Origin: Pedosphaera sp.
GTDB lineage: Bacteria > Verrucomicrobiota > Verrucomicrobiae > Limisphaerales > Pedosphaeraceae
Assembly: GCA_028293265.1 (NCBI GenBank)
Contig: JAQGPB010000073.1
Coordinates: 1 to 5,835, forward strand
DNA length: 5,835 bases
Direction: 5' to 3'
The notes under the pieces were generated by a model, which did no database searches, was not told the DNA's origin, and saw only the letters and a program-made list of their open reading frames with translations. A program made the translations under genes and the position numbers. Positions 1 to 5,636 of the stretch are shown piece by piece (positions within the stretch are counted from its first letter, which is position 1; every line of letters begins with the position of its first letter).

Positions 1-1171
1 CTCGACCACCTTGGGCAAGGGCAACACAAAAGTTCACACGGTGGAACATGTGCTGGCCACTTTTGCCGGCTATGGCATTGACAACGCAATTGTCGAACTG
101 GATGCGAATGAACCGCCGATTGCCGACGGCAGCGCGCGCGAATATTGCAAGATGATCGAGGCCGCGGGGCTGGTCTCGCAGCCGGAAAAGCGCGACGCTT
201 ACATTGTCACCGAGCCGATTGAAGTGCAGATGGGCGAGACGGAGATGGCGCTTTTCCCGGACGATGTTTTCAAGCTGACCTGCACCAGCGCAGACAAGGC
301 TGGAAGGTTCACCCAGTTTTTCAGCCTCGAAATTTCCCCCAAGACCTGGGAACGCGACCTCGCCCACGCGCGGACTTTTTGCTTTTTCGAGGAGATTGAA
401 TATCTCATCAAGAATGGATTGATCCGCGGCGGCAGTCTGGAGAACGCCGTGGTGGTGCGCGACGATGCGGTGTTGACCACCGAGCCCCTGCGTTATCCGA
501 ACGAATTCGTGCGGCACAAGATGCTCGACATCCTCGGAGATCTTTCTTTGATCGGCAGGCCGTTGTGCGGGCATTTGATCGCGGTCAAGCCGAGCCACAC
601 CGCCAATTGCGAACTGGCTCGCCTGGTCAGCGCGCAGATGCGCAAGCCGTTGCTCATCGCGCAATCATTCGCCCCGCCGCCGCTGCCGCCGCGCATTGCC
701 GGGCAGCCCGAAGCCGGCCAGCAGATCAGCATCGAGGACGGCATGACGCTCGACATCATGCAGGTGATGAAAATCCTGCCGCATCGGTATCCGTTCCTGA
801 TGGTGGACAAGGTGACGAAGATCGAGGGCAACCGCATCACCGCCGTGAAAAATGTCAGCGTCAACGAGCCTTATTTTCAGGGGCATTTTCCGAACCATCC
901 CATCATGCCCGGCGTGCTGCAATTGGAAGCCATCGCGCAGGCCGCCGGCATTCTTACGCTGCGCCAAGCCGAGAGTTTTGGCAAGCTGGCCTACTTCATG
1001 TCTGCCGAAAGCGTGAAATGGCGCAAGCCGGTCCGCCCGGGCGATGCGCTGGTGATTGACGTGGAGTTGACGAAGTTCCGCGGCAAGATCGGCAAGGCCA
1101 AGGGTGTCTGCACGGTCAATGGCGAATCGGTCAGCGAGGCCGAGGTGACGTTCATGTTGGTGGACGCGTGA
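1..1171 (+). CDS. lpxC/fabZ: Bifunctional LpxC deacetylase / FabZ 3-hydroxyacyl-ACP dehydratase fusion, 5'-truncated
   Basis: The reading frame is open from the left edge (first full codon at base 2). The TTG at 11 is an internal leucine, not a start. About 60 N-terminal residues are missing, judged from E. coli LpxC, where the zinc/catalytic pair is E78-H79. Numbering residues from base 11, the LpxC half (to about 219) shows TVEH (E12, H13), the GGSLENA segment, HKMLD (zinc ligands H169 and D173) and PSHTAN (H196, equivalent to catalytic H265). Spacings match E. coli closely. A Pro/Gly-rich linker (220-244) leads to a full-length FabZ domain (245-386, 142 residues) with GHFP (H292) and LEAIAQ (E306), the dehydratase dyad with its usual 14-residue spacing. 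LpxC removes acetate from UDP-3-O-acyl-GlcNAc, the committed step of lipid A synthesis. FabZ dehydrates 3-hydroxyacyl-ACP for fatty acid elongation. Both act in the cytoplasm. Such fusions are known in Bacteroidota and PVC bacteria. lpxA follows after 7 nt. Confidence 0.96.
   Translation, partial: STTLGKGNTKVHTVEHVLATFAGYGIDNAIVELDANEPPIADGSAREYCKMIEAAGLVSQPEKRDAYIVTEPIEVQMGETEMALFPDDVFKLTCTSADKAGRFTQFFSLEISPKTWERDLAHARTFCFFEEIEYLIKNGLIRGGSLENAVVVRDDAVLTTEPLRYPNEFVRHKMLDILGDLSLIGRPLCGHLIAVKPSHTANCELARLVSAQMRKPLLIAQSFAPPPLPPRIAGQPEAGQQISIEDGMTLDIMQVMKILPHRYPFLMVDKVTKIEGNRITAVKNVSVNEPYFQGHFPNHPIMPGVLQLEAIAQAAGILTLRQAESFGKLAYFMSAESVKWRKPVRPGDALVIDVELTKFRGKIGKAKGVCTVNGESVSEAEVTFMLVDA
734..745 (+). 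promoter_or_regulatory. Possible internal ribosome binding site and ATG for a free FabZ
   Basis: GAGGA (734-738) lies 4 nt before an in-frame ATG (743-745). That ATG is exactly where the FabZ homology begins (MTLDIMQVMKILPHRYPF). Initiation here would give a 142-residue stand-alone FabZ, close to the family's usual length. The spacing is slightly short, and the bases also encode linker residues (IEDG), so this may be chance. Confidence 0.3.
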
Positions 1172-1178
1172 GCAGGTT

Positions 1179-1946
1179 ATGATTCATCCTTCCGCCGTCA
1201 TCCATCCCTGCGCTGAACTCGGCGCGAACTGCGTGATCGGGCCTTATTGTGTCATTGGCGAACATGTCGTGCTCGGTGACGGCTGTAAATTGCACTCGCA
1301 CGTGGTGATTGACGGGCATACCTGGCTGGGACGGGAAAACGAGATTTTTCCGTTTGTCAGCATTGGGTTGCGGACGCAGGATTTGAAATGGAAGGGCGGC
1401 GTCACGCGCACGGAGATTGGCGACAAAAATACTTTTCGCGAATTCGTGACCATCCACAGCGCGACTAGCGACGGCGGCATCACCACCGTCGGTTCGCACA
1501 ATAATTTGCTGGCCTATTCCCATGTCGCGCACGATGTGACCATTGGCGACCATGTCATCATGTCGAATGTTGCGACCCTCGGCGGGCATGTGCGCGTGGA
1601 GGATTACGCGGTGGTGAGCGGACTGGCGGCGGTGCATCAATTTTGCCGGATTGGAAAAATGGCCATCATCGGCGGCTGCTCCAAGGTGGTGCAGGACGTG
1701 CCGCCGTTCATGCTGGCCGACGGCAACCCGGCCGAGACCCGCACCATCAACAAGGTGGGCCTGGAACGCAATGGCATCGCCGAAGAGGCGCAGACGGCCT
1801 TGAAGCACGCCTACAAAATTTTGTTCCGCGAAGGCCTGACCATTCCCAATGCCATCGCCCGCATCGAGAAGGAACTGCCGCACTCGCCCGAATTGCAGCA
1901 CCTGCTGCAATTTGTGAAAAGTAGCGAACGCGGCATCAGCAAGTAA
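1179..1946 (+). CDS. lpxA: Acyl-[ACP]--UDP-N-acetylglucosamine O-acyltransferase LpxA
   Basis: LpxA transfers a 3-hydroxyacyl chain from ACP to the 3-OH of UDP-GlcNAc, the first step of lipid A synthesis, in the cytoplasm as a homotrimer. The 255-residue protein (E. coli: 262) begins with the canonical MIHPSAVIHP. It shows hexapeptide repeats of the left-handed beta-helix over about residues 1-185, followed by a helical C-terminal domain. Family signatures are present: QDLKWKG (substrate binding), FREFVTIH, SHVAHD with catalytic H118 (E. coli H125), AVHQFCRIG, and GGCSKVVQDVPPFMLADGNPA. Position 166, aligned by eye with E. coli G173 of the acyl-chain ruler, is glycine, which suggests a long (C14-like) hydroxyacyl donor; that is inference. 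ATG 1179 is chosen because homology starts there. Only a weak, close purine stretch (AGCAGG, 1171-1176) precedes it, and the stop codon of the fusion gene is 7 nt upstream, so translational coupling is likely. The usual next lipid A gene does not follow. Confidence 0.97.
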   Translation: MIHPSAVIHPCAELGANCVIGPYCVIGEHVVLGDGCKLHSHVVIDGHTWLGRENEIFPFVSIGLRTQDLKWKGGVTRTEIGDKNTFREFVTIHSATSDGGITTVGSHNNLLAYSHVAHDVTIGDHVIMSNVATLGGHVRVEDYAVVSGLAAVHQFCRIGKMAIIGGCSKVVQDVPPFMLADGNPAETRTINKVGLERNGIAEEAQTALKHAYKILFREGLTIPNAIARIEKELPHSPELQHLLQFVKSSERGISK

Positions 1947-1954
1947 TCAGACAA

Positions 1955-1982
1955 GCGGTTAAAATCCAAATGCTTCAACCGC
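1955..1982 (+). other. Weak hairpin just after lpxA
   Basis: GCGGTT (1955-1960) pairs with AACCGC (1977-1982) across a 16-nt loop, 8 nt past the lpxA stop. No U-tract follows, only an A-run (1992-1997), so it is not a canonical intrinsic terminator. It could stabilise the 3' end of the lpx message. Confidence 0.3.
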
Positions 1983-2010
1983 GCTGCCCGCAAAAAATAA
2001 ACTCGGACCT

Positions 2011-2066
2011 TGGACAGCCTATGTCCACGTTCTCTGGTAAGCTCTCTCCCAGAGATTGAGCGTGGA
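2011..2066. repeat. Overlapping inverted repeats, mutually exclusive hairpins
   Basis: TGGACA (2011-2016) pairs with TGTCCA (2022-2027) over a 5-nt loop. The overlapping TCCACG (2024-2029) plus TCTCTGG (2031-2037) can pair instead with CCAGAGA (2049-2055) plus CGTGGA (2061-2066), an imperfect 13-bp stem. A third option is TCTCT (2043-2047) with AGAGA (2051-2055). Because arms are shared, these folds compete. Function is unknown. Confidence 0.55.
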
Positions 2067-2080
2067 TCGCGTCCTCGTAG

Positions 2081-2123
2081 CGCAGGCGTCCCCGCCTGCG
2101 AGTGACGGCGGCGTCCCGCCGCC
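2081..2123. repeat. Tandem pair of GC-rich hairpins with matching loops
   Basis: Hairpin 1 is CGCAGGCG-TCCC-CGCCTGCG (2081-2100), with perfect 8-bp arms. Hairpin 2 is GGCGGCG-TCC-CGCCGCC (2107-2123), with perfect 7-bp arms. Both share the core GGCGTCCC...CGCC and lie 6 nt apart. From memory, palindromes of this kind recur between genes in Verrucomicrobiota genomes, so this is probably a dispersed REP-like repeat. That cannot be shown from one copy of the locus. Confidence 0.7.
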
Positions 2124-2259
2124 AGTTAGTTCAATGCGCCACCTAAAAACCGTCATGAAGAGTGCCAACAAAGCGACGCACGCAATTGCCCACCCAAGCC
2201 ATCGGCCCGCACGTCCCCAATCCGCCCTCCGCATTCCCCGTTCTCACCAAAGGATCGTA

Positions 2260-2296
2260 TTTCCTGCTGTTTCCGCTCTTTCCGCTCTTTCCGCCT
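2260..2296. repeat. 9-bp tandem repeat (TTTCCGCTC)n
   Basis: Two exact copies of TTTCCGCTC (2270-2278, 2279-2287) are followed by a variant TTTCCGCCT (2288-2296). A degenerate copy (TTTCCTGCTG, 2260-2269) precedes them. The tract is pyrimidine-rich on the + strand and runs into a poly-T then a poly-G run (2296-2310). Confidence 0.6.
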
Positions 2297-2307
2297 TTTT
2301 TGAGGGG

Positions 2308-2354
2308 GGGAGGGTGTCCCCGTGACCGGAAACATGATCATGAATCACCCTCCC
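2308..2354. repeat. Inverted repeat with 9-bp perfect arms enclosing a 10-bp palindrome
   Basis: GGGAGGGTG (2308-2316) is the exact reverse complement of CACCCTCCC (2346-2354). The 29-nt interval contains the perfect palindrome CATGATCATG (2333-2342). No U-tract follows on either strand, so a terminator is unlikely. It may be part of the same dispersed-repeat cluster as the hairpins to its left. Confidence 0.5.
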
Positions 2355-2475
2355 GTCGTTCGTTGCCTATGTATTGCGGGTCAAAGCCGATCTATTCAAG
2401 AAGTGCCAGATTATATAAGAACGTCTAATCATTTATATTTCTTGGAAAACGCCTCTGGGCGGCAAAGCGGTTTGA

Positions 2476-2515
2476 TATGCAAGTAATTACATATAAATTG
2501 CATACGTATTTGCAA
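2476..2515. promoter_or_regulatory. AT-rich palindrome cluster, possible operator upstream of ppdK
   Basis: TATGCAA (2476-2482) and TTGCATA (2498-2504) form an inverted repeat with a 15-nt spacer. The spacer holds the perfect palindrome GTAATTAC (2483-2490). ATACGTAT (2502-2509), another perfect palindrome, overlaps the right arm, and a further TTTGCAA sits at 2509-2515. Only 9 of 40 bases over 2471-2510 are G or C. The cluster ends 8 bp before the predicted -35 box, a suitable place for an activator site or UP element. No regulator can be named. Confidence 0.4.
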
Positions 2516-2523
2516 CTCGACCG

Positions 2524-2551
2524 TTGACACCCGCCCGACCTTTGTTAGGCT
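2524..2551 (+). promoter_or_regulatory. Predicted sigma70-type promoter of ppdK
   Basis: A perfect TTGACA -35 box (2524-2529) is followed after 16 bp by TAGGCT (2546-2551), a weak -10 match. Transcription would start near 2558, giving a leader of about 55 nt. The leader becomes A-rich (ACTAAAACTAATACTGAATCTT before the ATG would be unstructured) and has no Shine-Dalgarno sequence, so initiation may depend on an unstructured A-rich leader. Confidence 0.5.
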
Positions 2552-2613
2552 CCCATTATTGATTTCCGTGAAACTGGTCAACGAACGATAAACTAAAACT
2601 AATACTGAATCTT

Positions 2614-5454
2614 ATGGCTAAGAAAGTGACTGCAACGAAGAAGGCGTCGAAATACGTCTATTTATTTGGCAATAAAAAAGCCGATGGCGACGGTTCCATG
2701 AAGCCGCTGCTCGGCGGCAAGGGCGCCAATCTCGCGGAAATGACCCGCATCGGCCTGCCGGTGCCTCCCGGTTTCACGATCACGACCGAGGTTTGCACTT
2801 ATTTTTACGCCCATAAGCGGACTTACCCGAAAGAATTGCACGCCCAGATGGTGGCGGGCATTGCCAACATGGAAAAGATCATGGGCTGCAAATTCGGCGC
2901 GGCCAATGGCATGCCGCTGCTGGTGGCCGTCCGCTCCGGCGCGCGCGATTCGATGCCCGGCATGATGGACACGATTTTGAATCTCGGTTTGAATGACCAG
3001 ACCGTCCTTTCCCTGGCGACGGCGACCAAGAACGAGCGTTTTGCCTGGGATTGCTATCGCCGTTTCATCCAGATGTATGGCGACGTGGTGCTCGGCGTGC
3101 AAAAAACCGAAGGCGAAGACCACGAACCGTTTGAAGTGGTCATTCACGAATACAAGCACGAGAAATATCATCAGGACCTCGAAGACTCCAAGCTCACCGC
3201 CAAGGATCAGCAGGAACTTGTGGTTCGCTTCAAGGAATTGGTCAAGACCCGCACCGGGATGGAATTCCCCAACGATCCGTGGGAACAGCTTCGCGGCGCG
3301 GCGGGCGCAGTGTTTGGTTCATGGATGAACGACCGCGCGATTGTTTATCGTCGCAAATACAACATTCCTTCCGAATGGGGAACGGCCGTCAATGTGCAGG
3401 CGATGGTCTATGGCAATACGGGCGACACCTCCGGTTCGGGCGTTGCTTTCACGCGCAATCCCGCCAATGGCACGAATGAATTTTACGGCGAGTTTCTCAT
3501 CAATGCCCAGGGCGAAGACGTTGTTGCGGGCGTCCGCACGCCGGAACCAGTGGCCAAGCTCAAGGCACTGATGCCGAAGTCGTACGCGGAATTGATGAAG
3601 GTCCGCTCGATTTTGGAAAAGCATTTCAAGGATGTGCAGGACATCGAGTTTACCATCCAGGAAGGCAAGCTGTTCATGCTCCAGACGCGCAATGGCAAAC
3701 GCACCGCCATGGCCGCGCTCAAGTTCTCCATTGATATGGTCAATGAGAGGTTGATTGATTGGAAGACTGCCATACTCCGCAATCCGGCGGATCAGCTTGA
3801 CCAGTTGCTGGCGCCCGTATTCGACCTGGCCGAGGTGAAGAAGGCGAAGGCCATTGCCACCGGTTTGCCGGCCGGCCCGGGAGCGGCTTCGGGCAAATTA
3901 TATCTTAATGCCGATCGCGCGGTGGAGGCTGAAAAGCGGGGTGAGAAGGTTCTGCTCGTTCGCAACGAAACTTCGCCTGAAGATTTGCGCGGGATGATCG
4001 CCGCCGAAGGCATTCTGACTGCCAAGGGCGGGGTCAGTTCGCACGCGGCGCTGGTCGCGCGCCAGATGGGCAAGGTTTGCGTCTGCGGGGCGAGCGCGCT
4101 GGAAATTGATTATGCGGCCAAGACGGTCAAGGCCTCGGGCCAGACCTTTTCGGAAGGCGACAATCTCTCCATTGACGGCACGACCGGCACGGTTTACGGC
4201 GGGGCCATCAAAACCGCGCCGTCGGAAATCATCGCCGGCTTGATCCATGGCGACAAGGCCGCGAGGGCCACCGAGAAATTCAAGAATTTTCTCAAACTCA
4301 TGGATTGGTGCTCGAAAGTCACGCGCCTCCAGGTCCGCACCAATGCCGACACGCCGGAACAGACCCAAAACGCGATGGCGTTTGGCGCGACCGGCATCGG
4401 CCTGACCCGCACGGAACACATGTTCTTTGAAGGCAACCGCATTGATTCGATGCGCGAAATGATCATCTTCGCCGGCGATTATTCAGACTATCGCAAGCGG
4501 GCCGAGACGGTGAAATATGATGCGGAAAAAACGCTCAGCCTTAAGAAAGATTTTGCCGAGGTGATCGCGCATTTCGAGGGCGGCCTGGCCAAACTGCTGC
4601 CGATGCAACGTGAGGATTTCACCGGCATCTTCGAGGCATTGGACGGTTATCCGGCCACGATCCGTTTTCTCGATCCGCCGCTGCATGAATTTTTGCCGCA
4701 TGACGAGAAATCGCAGGCCGACCTGGCTTCCAAACTGGGCGTCAGCCCGCAGACCATTGCCAAGCGCGTGGAACAACTGCACGAATTCAACCCCATGCTC
4801 GGCCATCGTGGTTGCCGCCTGGGTATTGCTTATCCGGAAATCACCGAGATGCAGGCCCGCGCGGTGTTTGAAGCCGCCGCGAACGTGATGAAGAAGAAGA
4901 TCAAGGTGAAGCCCGAAATCATGATTCCGCTCGTCGGGTTCAAGAAGGAACTGGATCTGCAAGTCGAGATCGTCCATCGCGTGGCAAAAGCAGTCATGGC
5001 GGAAAAGAAGGTCAAGATTGACTACTTGGTGGGCACGATGATTGAAGTCCCGCGCGGCGCGCTTACGGCGAATGAAATTGCCGAGACCGCCCAGTTCTTC
5101 AGCTTTGGCACGAACGACCTCACCCAGACCGCGCTCGGCATCAGCCGCGACGACATGGGTTCGTTCCTCATGCCGTACGTGGAAAACGAAATCTTCAAGA
5201 AGAACCCGTTTGCCACCCTCGATCAAACCGGCGTCGGCCAGCTCATGAAAATGGCGGCCGAGAAAGGCAATGCCACCCGCCCCGGCATCCAGCTCGGCAT
5301 CTGCGGCGAACACGGCGGCGACCCGGACTGCGTGATGTTCTGCCATCGCCTGGGCCTGACCTACGTAAGCTGTTCGCCCTTCCGCGTGCCTGTGGCGCGA
5401 CTGGCTGCGGCCCAAGCCGCCTTGGAAGAGGCCAAGTCCGCCAAGAAGAAATAA
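2614..5454 (+). CDS. ppdK: Pyruvate, phosphate dikinase
   Basis: The cytoplasmic enzyme interconverts ATP + Pi + pyruvate with AMP + PPi + PEP, linking glycolysis and gluconeogenesis. The ATP-grasp half (about 13-395) has [10 protein letters not shown] (K36), [15 protein letters not shown] (R107), DIEF (D343, E345) and QTR (R359). The swivelling phosphohistidine domain (about 410-535) has [16 protein letters not shown] with H477 (H455 in C. symbiosum). The PEP/pyruvate barrel (about 555-935) has [10 protein letters not shown] (R599), [14 protein letters not shown] (R684), [11 protein letters not shown] (E811), FGTNDLTQ (N834) and [10 protein letters not shown] with catalytic C897. All key residues are kept. 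At 946 residues it exceeds the 874 of C. symbiosum. The excess lies in a Lys-rich N-terminal tail, other additions before H477, about 16 residues between H477 and R599, about 29 between R599 and R684, and a short Lys-rich C-terminus. ATG 2614 is the only start that fits the promoter and homology from KYVYLFG. The gene is flanked by its own promoter and terminator, so it is monocistronic. Confidence 0.98.
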   Translation: MAKKVTATKKASKYVYLFGNKKADGDGSMKPLLGGKGANLAEMTRIGLPVPPGFTITTEVCTYFYAHKRTYPKELHAQMVAGIANMEKIMGCKFGAANGMPLLVAVRSGARDSMPGMMDTILNLGLNDQTVLSLATATKNERFAWDCYRRFIQMYGDVVLGVQKTEGEDHEPFEVVIHEYKHEKYHQDLEDSKLTAKDQQELVVRFKELVKTRTGMEFPNDPWEQLRGAAGAVFGSWMNDRAIVYRRKYNIPSEWGTAVNVQAMVYGNTGDTSGSGVAFTRNPANGTNEFYGEFLINAQGEDVVAGVRTPEPVAKLKALMPKSYAELMKVRSILEKHFKDVQDIEFTIQEGKLFMLQTRNGKRTAMAALKFSIDMVNERLIDWKTAILRNPADQLDQLLAPVFDLAEVKKAKAIATGLPAGPGAASGKLYLNADRAVEAEKRGEKVLLVRNETSPEDLRGMIAAEGILTAKGGVSSHAALVARQMGKVCVCGASALEIDYAAKTVKASGQTFSEGDNLSIDGTTGTVYGGAIKTAPSEIIAGLIHGDKAARATEKFKNFLKLMDWCSKVTRLQVRTNADTPEQTQNAMAFGATGIGLTRTEHMFFEGNRIDSMREMIIFAGDYSDYRKRAETVKYDAEKTLSLKKDFAEVIAHFEGGLAKLLPMQREDFTGIFEALDGYPATIRFLDPPLHEFLPHDEKSQADLASKLGVSPQTIAKRVEQLHEFNPMLGHRGCRLGIAYPEITEMQARAVFEAAANVMKKKIKVKPEIMIPLVGFKKELDLQVEIVHRVAKAVMAEKKVKIDYLVGTMIEVPRGALTANEIAETAQFFSFGTNDLTQTALGISRDDMGSFLMPYVENEIFKKNPFATLDQTGVGQLMKMAAEKGNATRPGIQLGICGEHGGDPDCVMFCHRLGLTYVSCSPFRVPVARLAAAQAALEEAKSAKKK

Positions 5455-5480
5455 CCGTCAGCGAATCTCAACTTCGTCTC

Positions 5481-5517
5481 AACGGCCACCCGGCAAACCG
5501 GGCGGCCGTTTTGCTTT
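5481..5517 (+). terminator. Rho-independent terminator of ppdK
   Basis: The stem pairs AACGGCC (5481-5487) with GGCCGTT (5504-5510). After one A-C mismatch it continues as CCCGG (5489-5493) with CCGGG (5498-5502), closing a CAAA loop. A T-rich tail (TTTTGCTTT) starts at 5509. It begins 26 nt after the ppdK stop codon and is the clearest terminator in the window. Confidence 0.9.
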
Positions 5518-5559
5518 CAACTCTTGGCTCTCCGTATTCCTCCGGACTGGCACCGCAAC

Positions 5560-5575
5560 TGCTTATCAATAAGCA
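5560..5575. promoter_or_regulatory. Palindrome TGCTTAT-CA-ATAAGCA, possible operator
   Basis: Perfect 7-bp arms flank a 2-bp centre, giving an almost symmetric 16-bp site. It lies 61 bp upstream of the RCC1-protein start codon and about 30 bp upstream of a -10-like box. With a 2-nt centre it suits a dimeric DNA-binding protein better than an RNA hairpin. No family can be assigned. Confidence 0.35.
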
Positions 5576-5606
5576 AGAAAGCATGCGTTGTGCTCACGAA
5601 AAGTCC

Positions 5607-5628
5607 GATAATTCCGGGTTCTCTAGGG
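5607..5628 (+). promoter_or_regulatory. Possible -10 box and ribosome binding site of the RCC1-protein gene
   Basis: GATAAT (5607-5612) matches five of six -10 consensus bases. The -35 region at the usual distance (TGCGTT, 5584-5589) is poor. AGGG (5625-5628) lies 8 nt before the ATG at 5637 and is a plausible Shine-Dalgarno sequence. The strong terminator upstream implies that this gene needs its own promoter. Confidence 0.35.
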
Positions 5629-5636
5629 TCATTATT

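Larger units (their letters stand above)
1947..2613. other. Long spacer between lpxA and ppdK, no convincing gene
   Basis: These 667 bp contain only short open frames of low-complexity composition (Pro/Ser/Arg-rich or Lys/Glu-rich tracts over repeats), without good ribosome binding sites or recognisable homology. The left part (about 1950-2360) is filled with hairpins and repeats. The right part (2391-2520) is AT-rich, 46 G+C in 130 bases, and is followed by the likely ppdK promoter. No tRNA or known structured RNA was recognised. A decayed insertion is possible but no remnant can be named. Confidence 0.7.

Noticed and set aside
11..13. TTG at 11 as the start codon of the first gene
   Set aside because: The frame stays open to the window edge, and LpxC homology (STTLG before TVEH) continues upstream. 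The gene is truncated, not started here.
1152..1910. 252-codon open frame on the minus strand opposite lpxA
   Set aside because: It mirrors lpxA almost end to end, its translation is His/Asp/Arg-rich with no family resemblance, and lpxA is unambiguous. This is a shadow caused by GC-rich codon usage.
1955..1997. Intrinsic terminator for the lpx operon
   Set aside because: The 6-bp stem has a 16-nt loop and no U-tract on the + strand; the following homopolymer is A, not T.
2068..2130. CRISPR repeat or integron attC site
   Set aside because: There are only two palindromes with different arms, no regular spacers, no cas or integrase genes, and no conserved attC core.
2019..2234. 71-codon minus-strand frame with a hydrophobic stretch, suggesting a small membrane protein
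   Set aside because: Half of it reads through the GC-rich hairpin repeats, no good ribosome binding site was seen, and the hydrophobic run is short and flanked by low-complexity Arg/Gly/Thr sequence. Chance is more likely.
2412..2419. TATATAAG as a second -10 box for ppdK
   Set aside because: No acceptable -35 sequence lies at the right distance upstream, and it sits about 200 bp from the start codon.
2056..2428. Overlapping plus-strand frames of 88-89 codons in the spacer
   Set aside because: Translations are Pro/Ser/Phe-rich readings of the hairpins and the 9-bp tandem repeat, with no homology or start signals.
2451..2462. CGCC/GGCG hairpin in the AT-rich region
   Set aside because: Only a 4-bp stem with no flanking support; expected by chance.
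4483..5415. 310-codon open frame on the minus strand inside ppdK
   Set aside because: It is antisense to highly conserved PpdK sequence, its composition (His/Ala/Arg/Leu-rich) is typical of a shadow frame, and it has no supporting signals.
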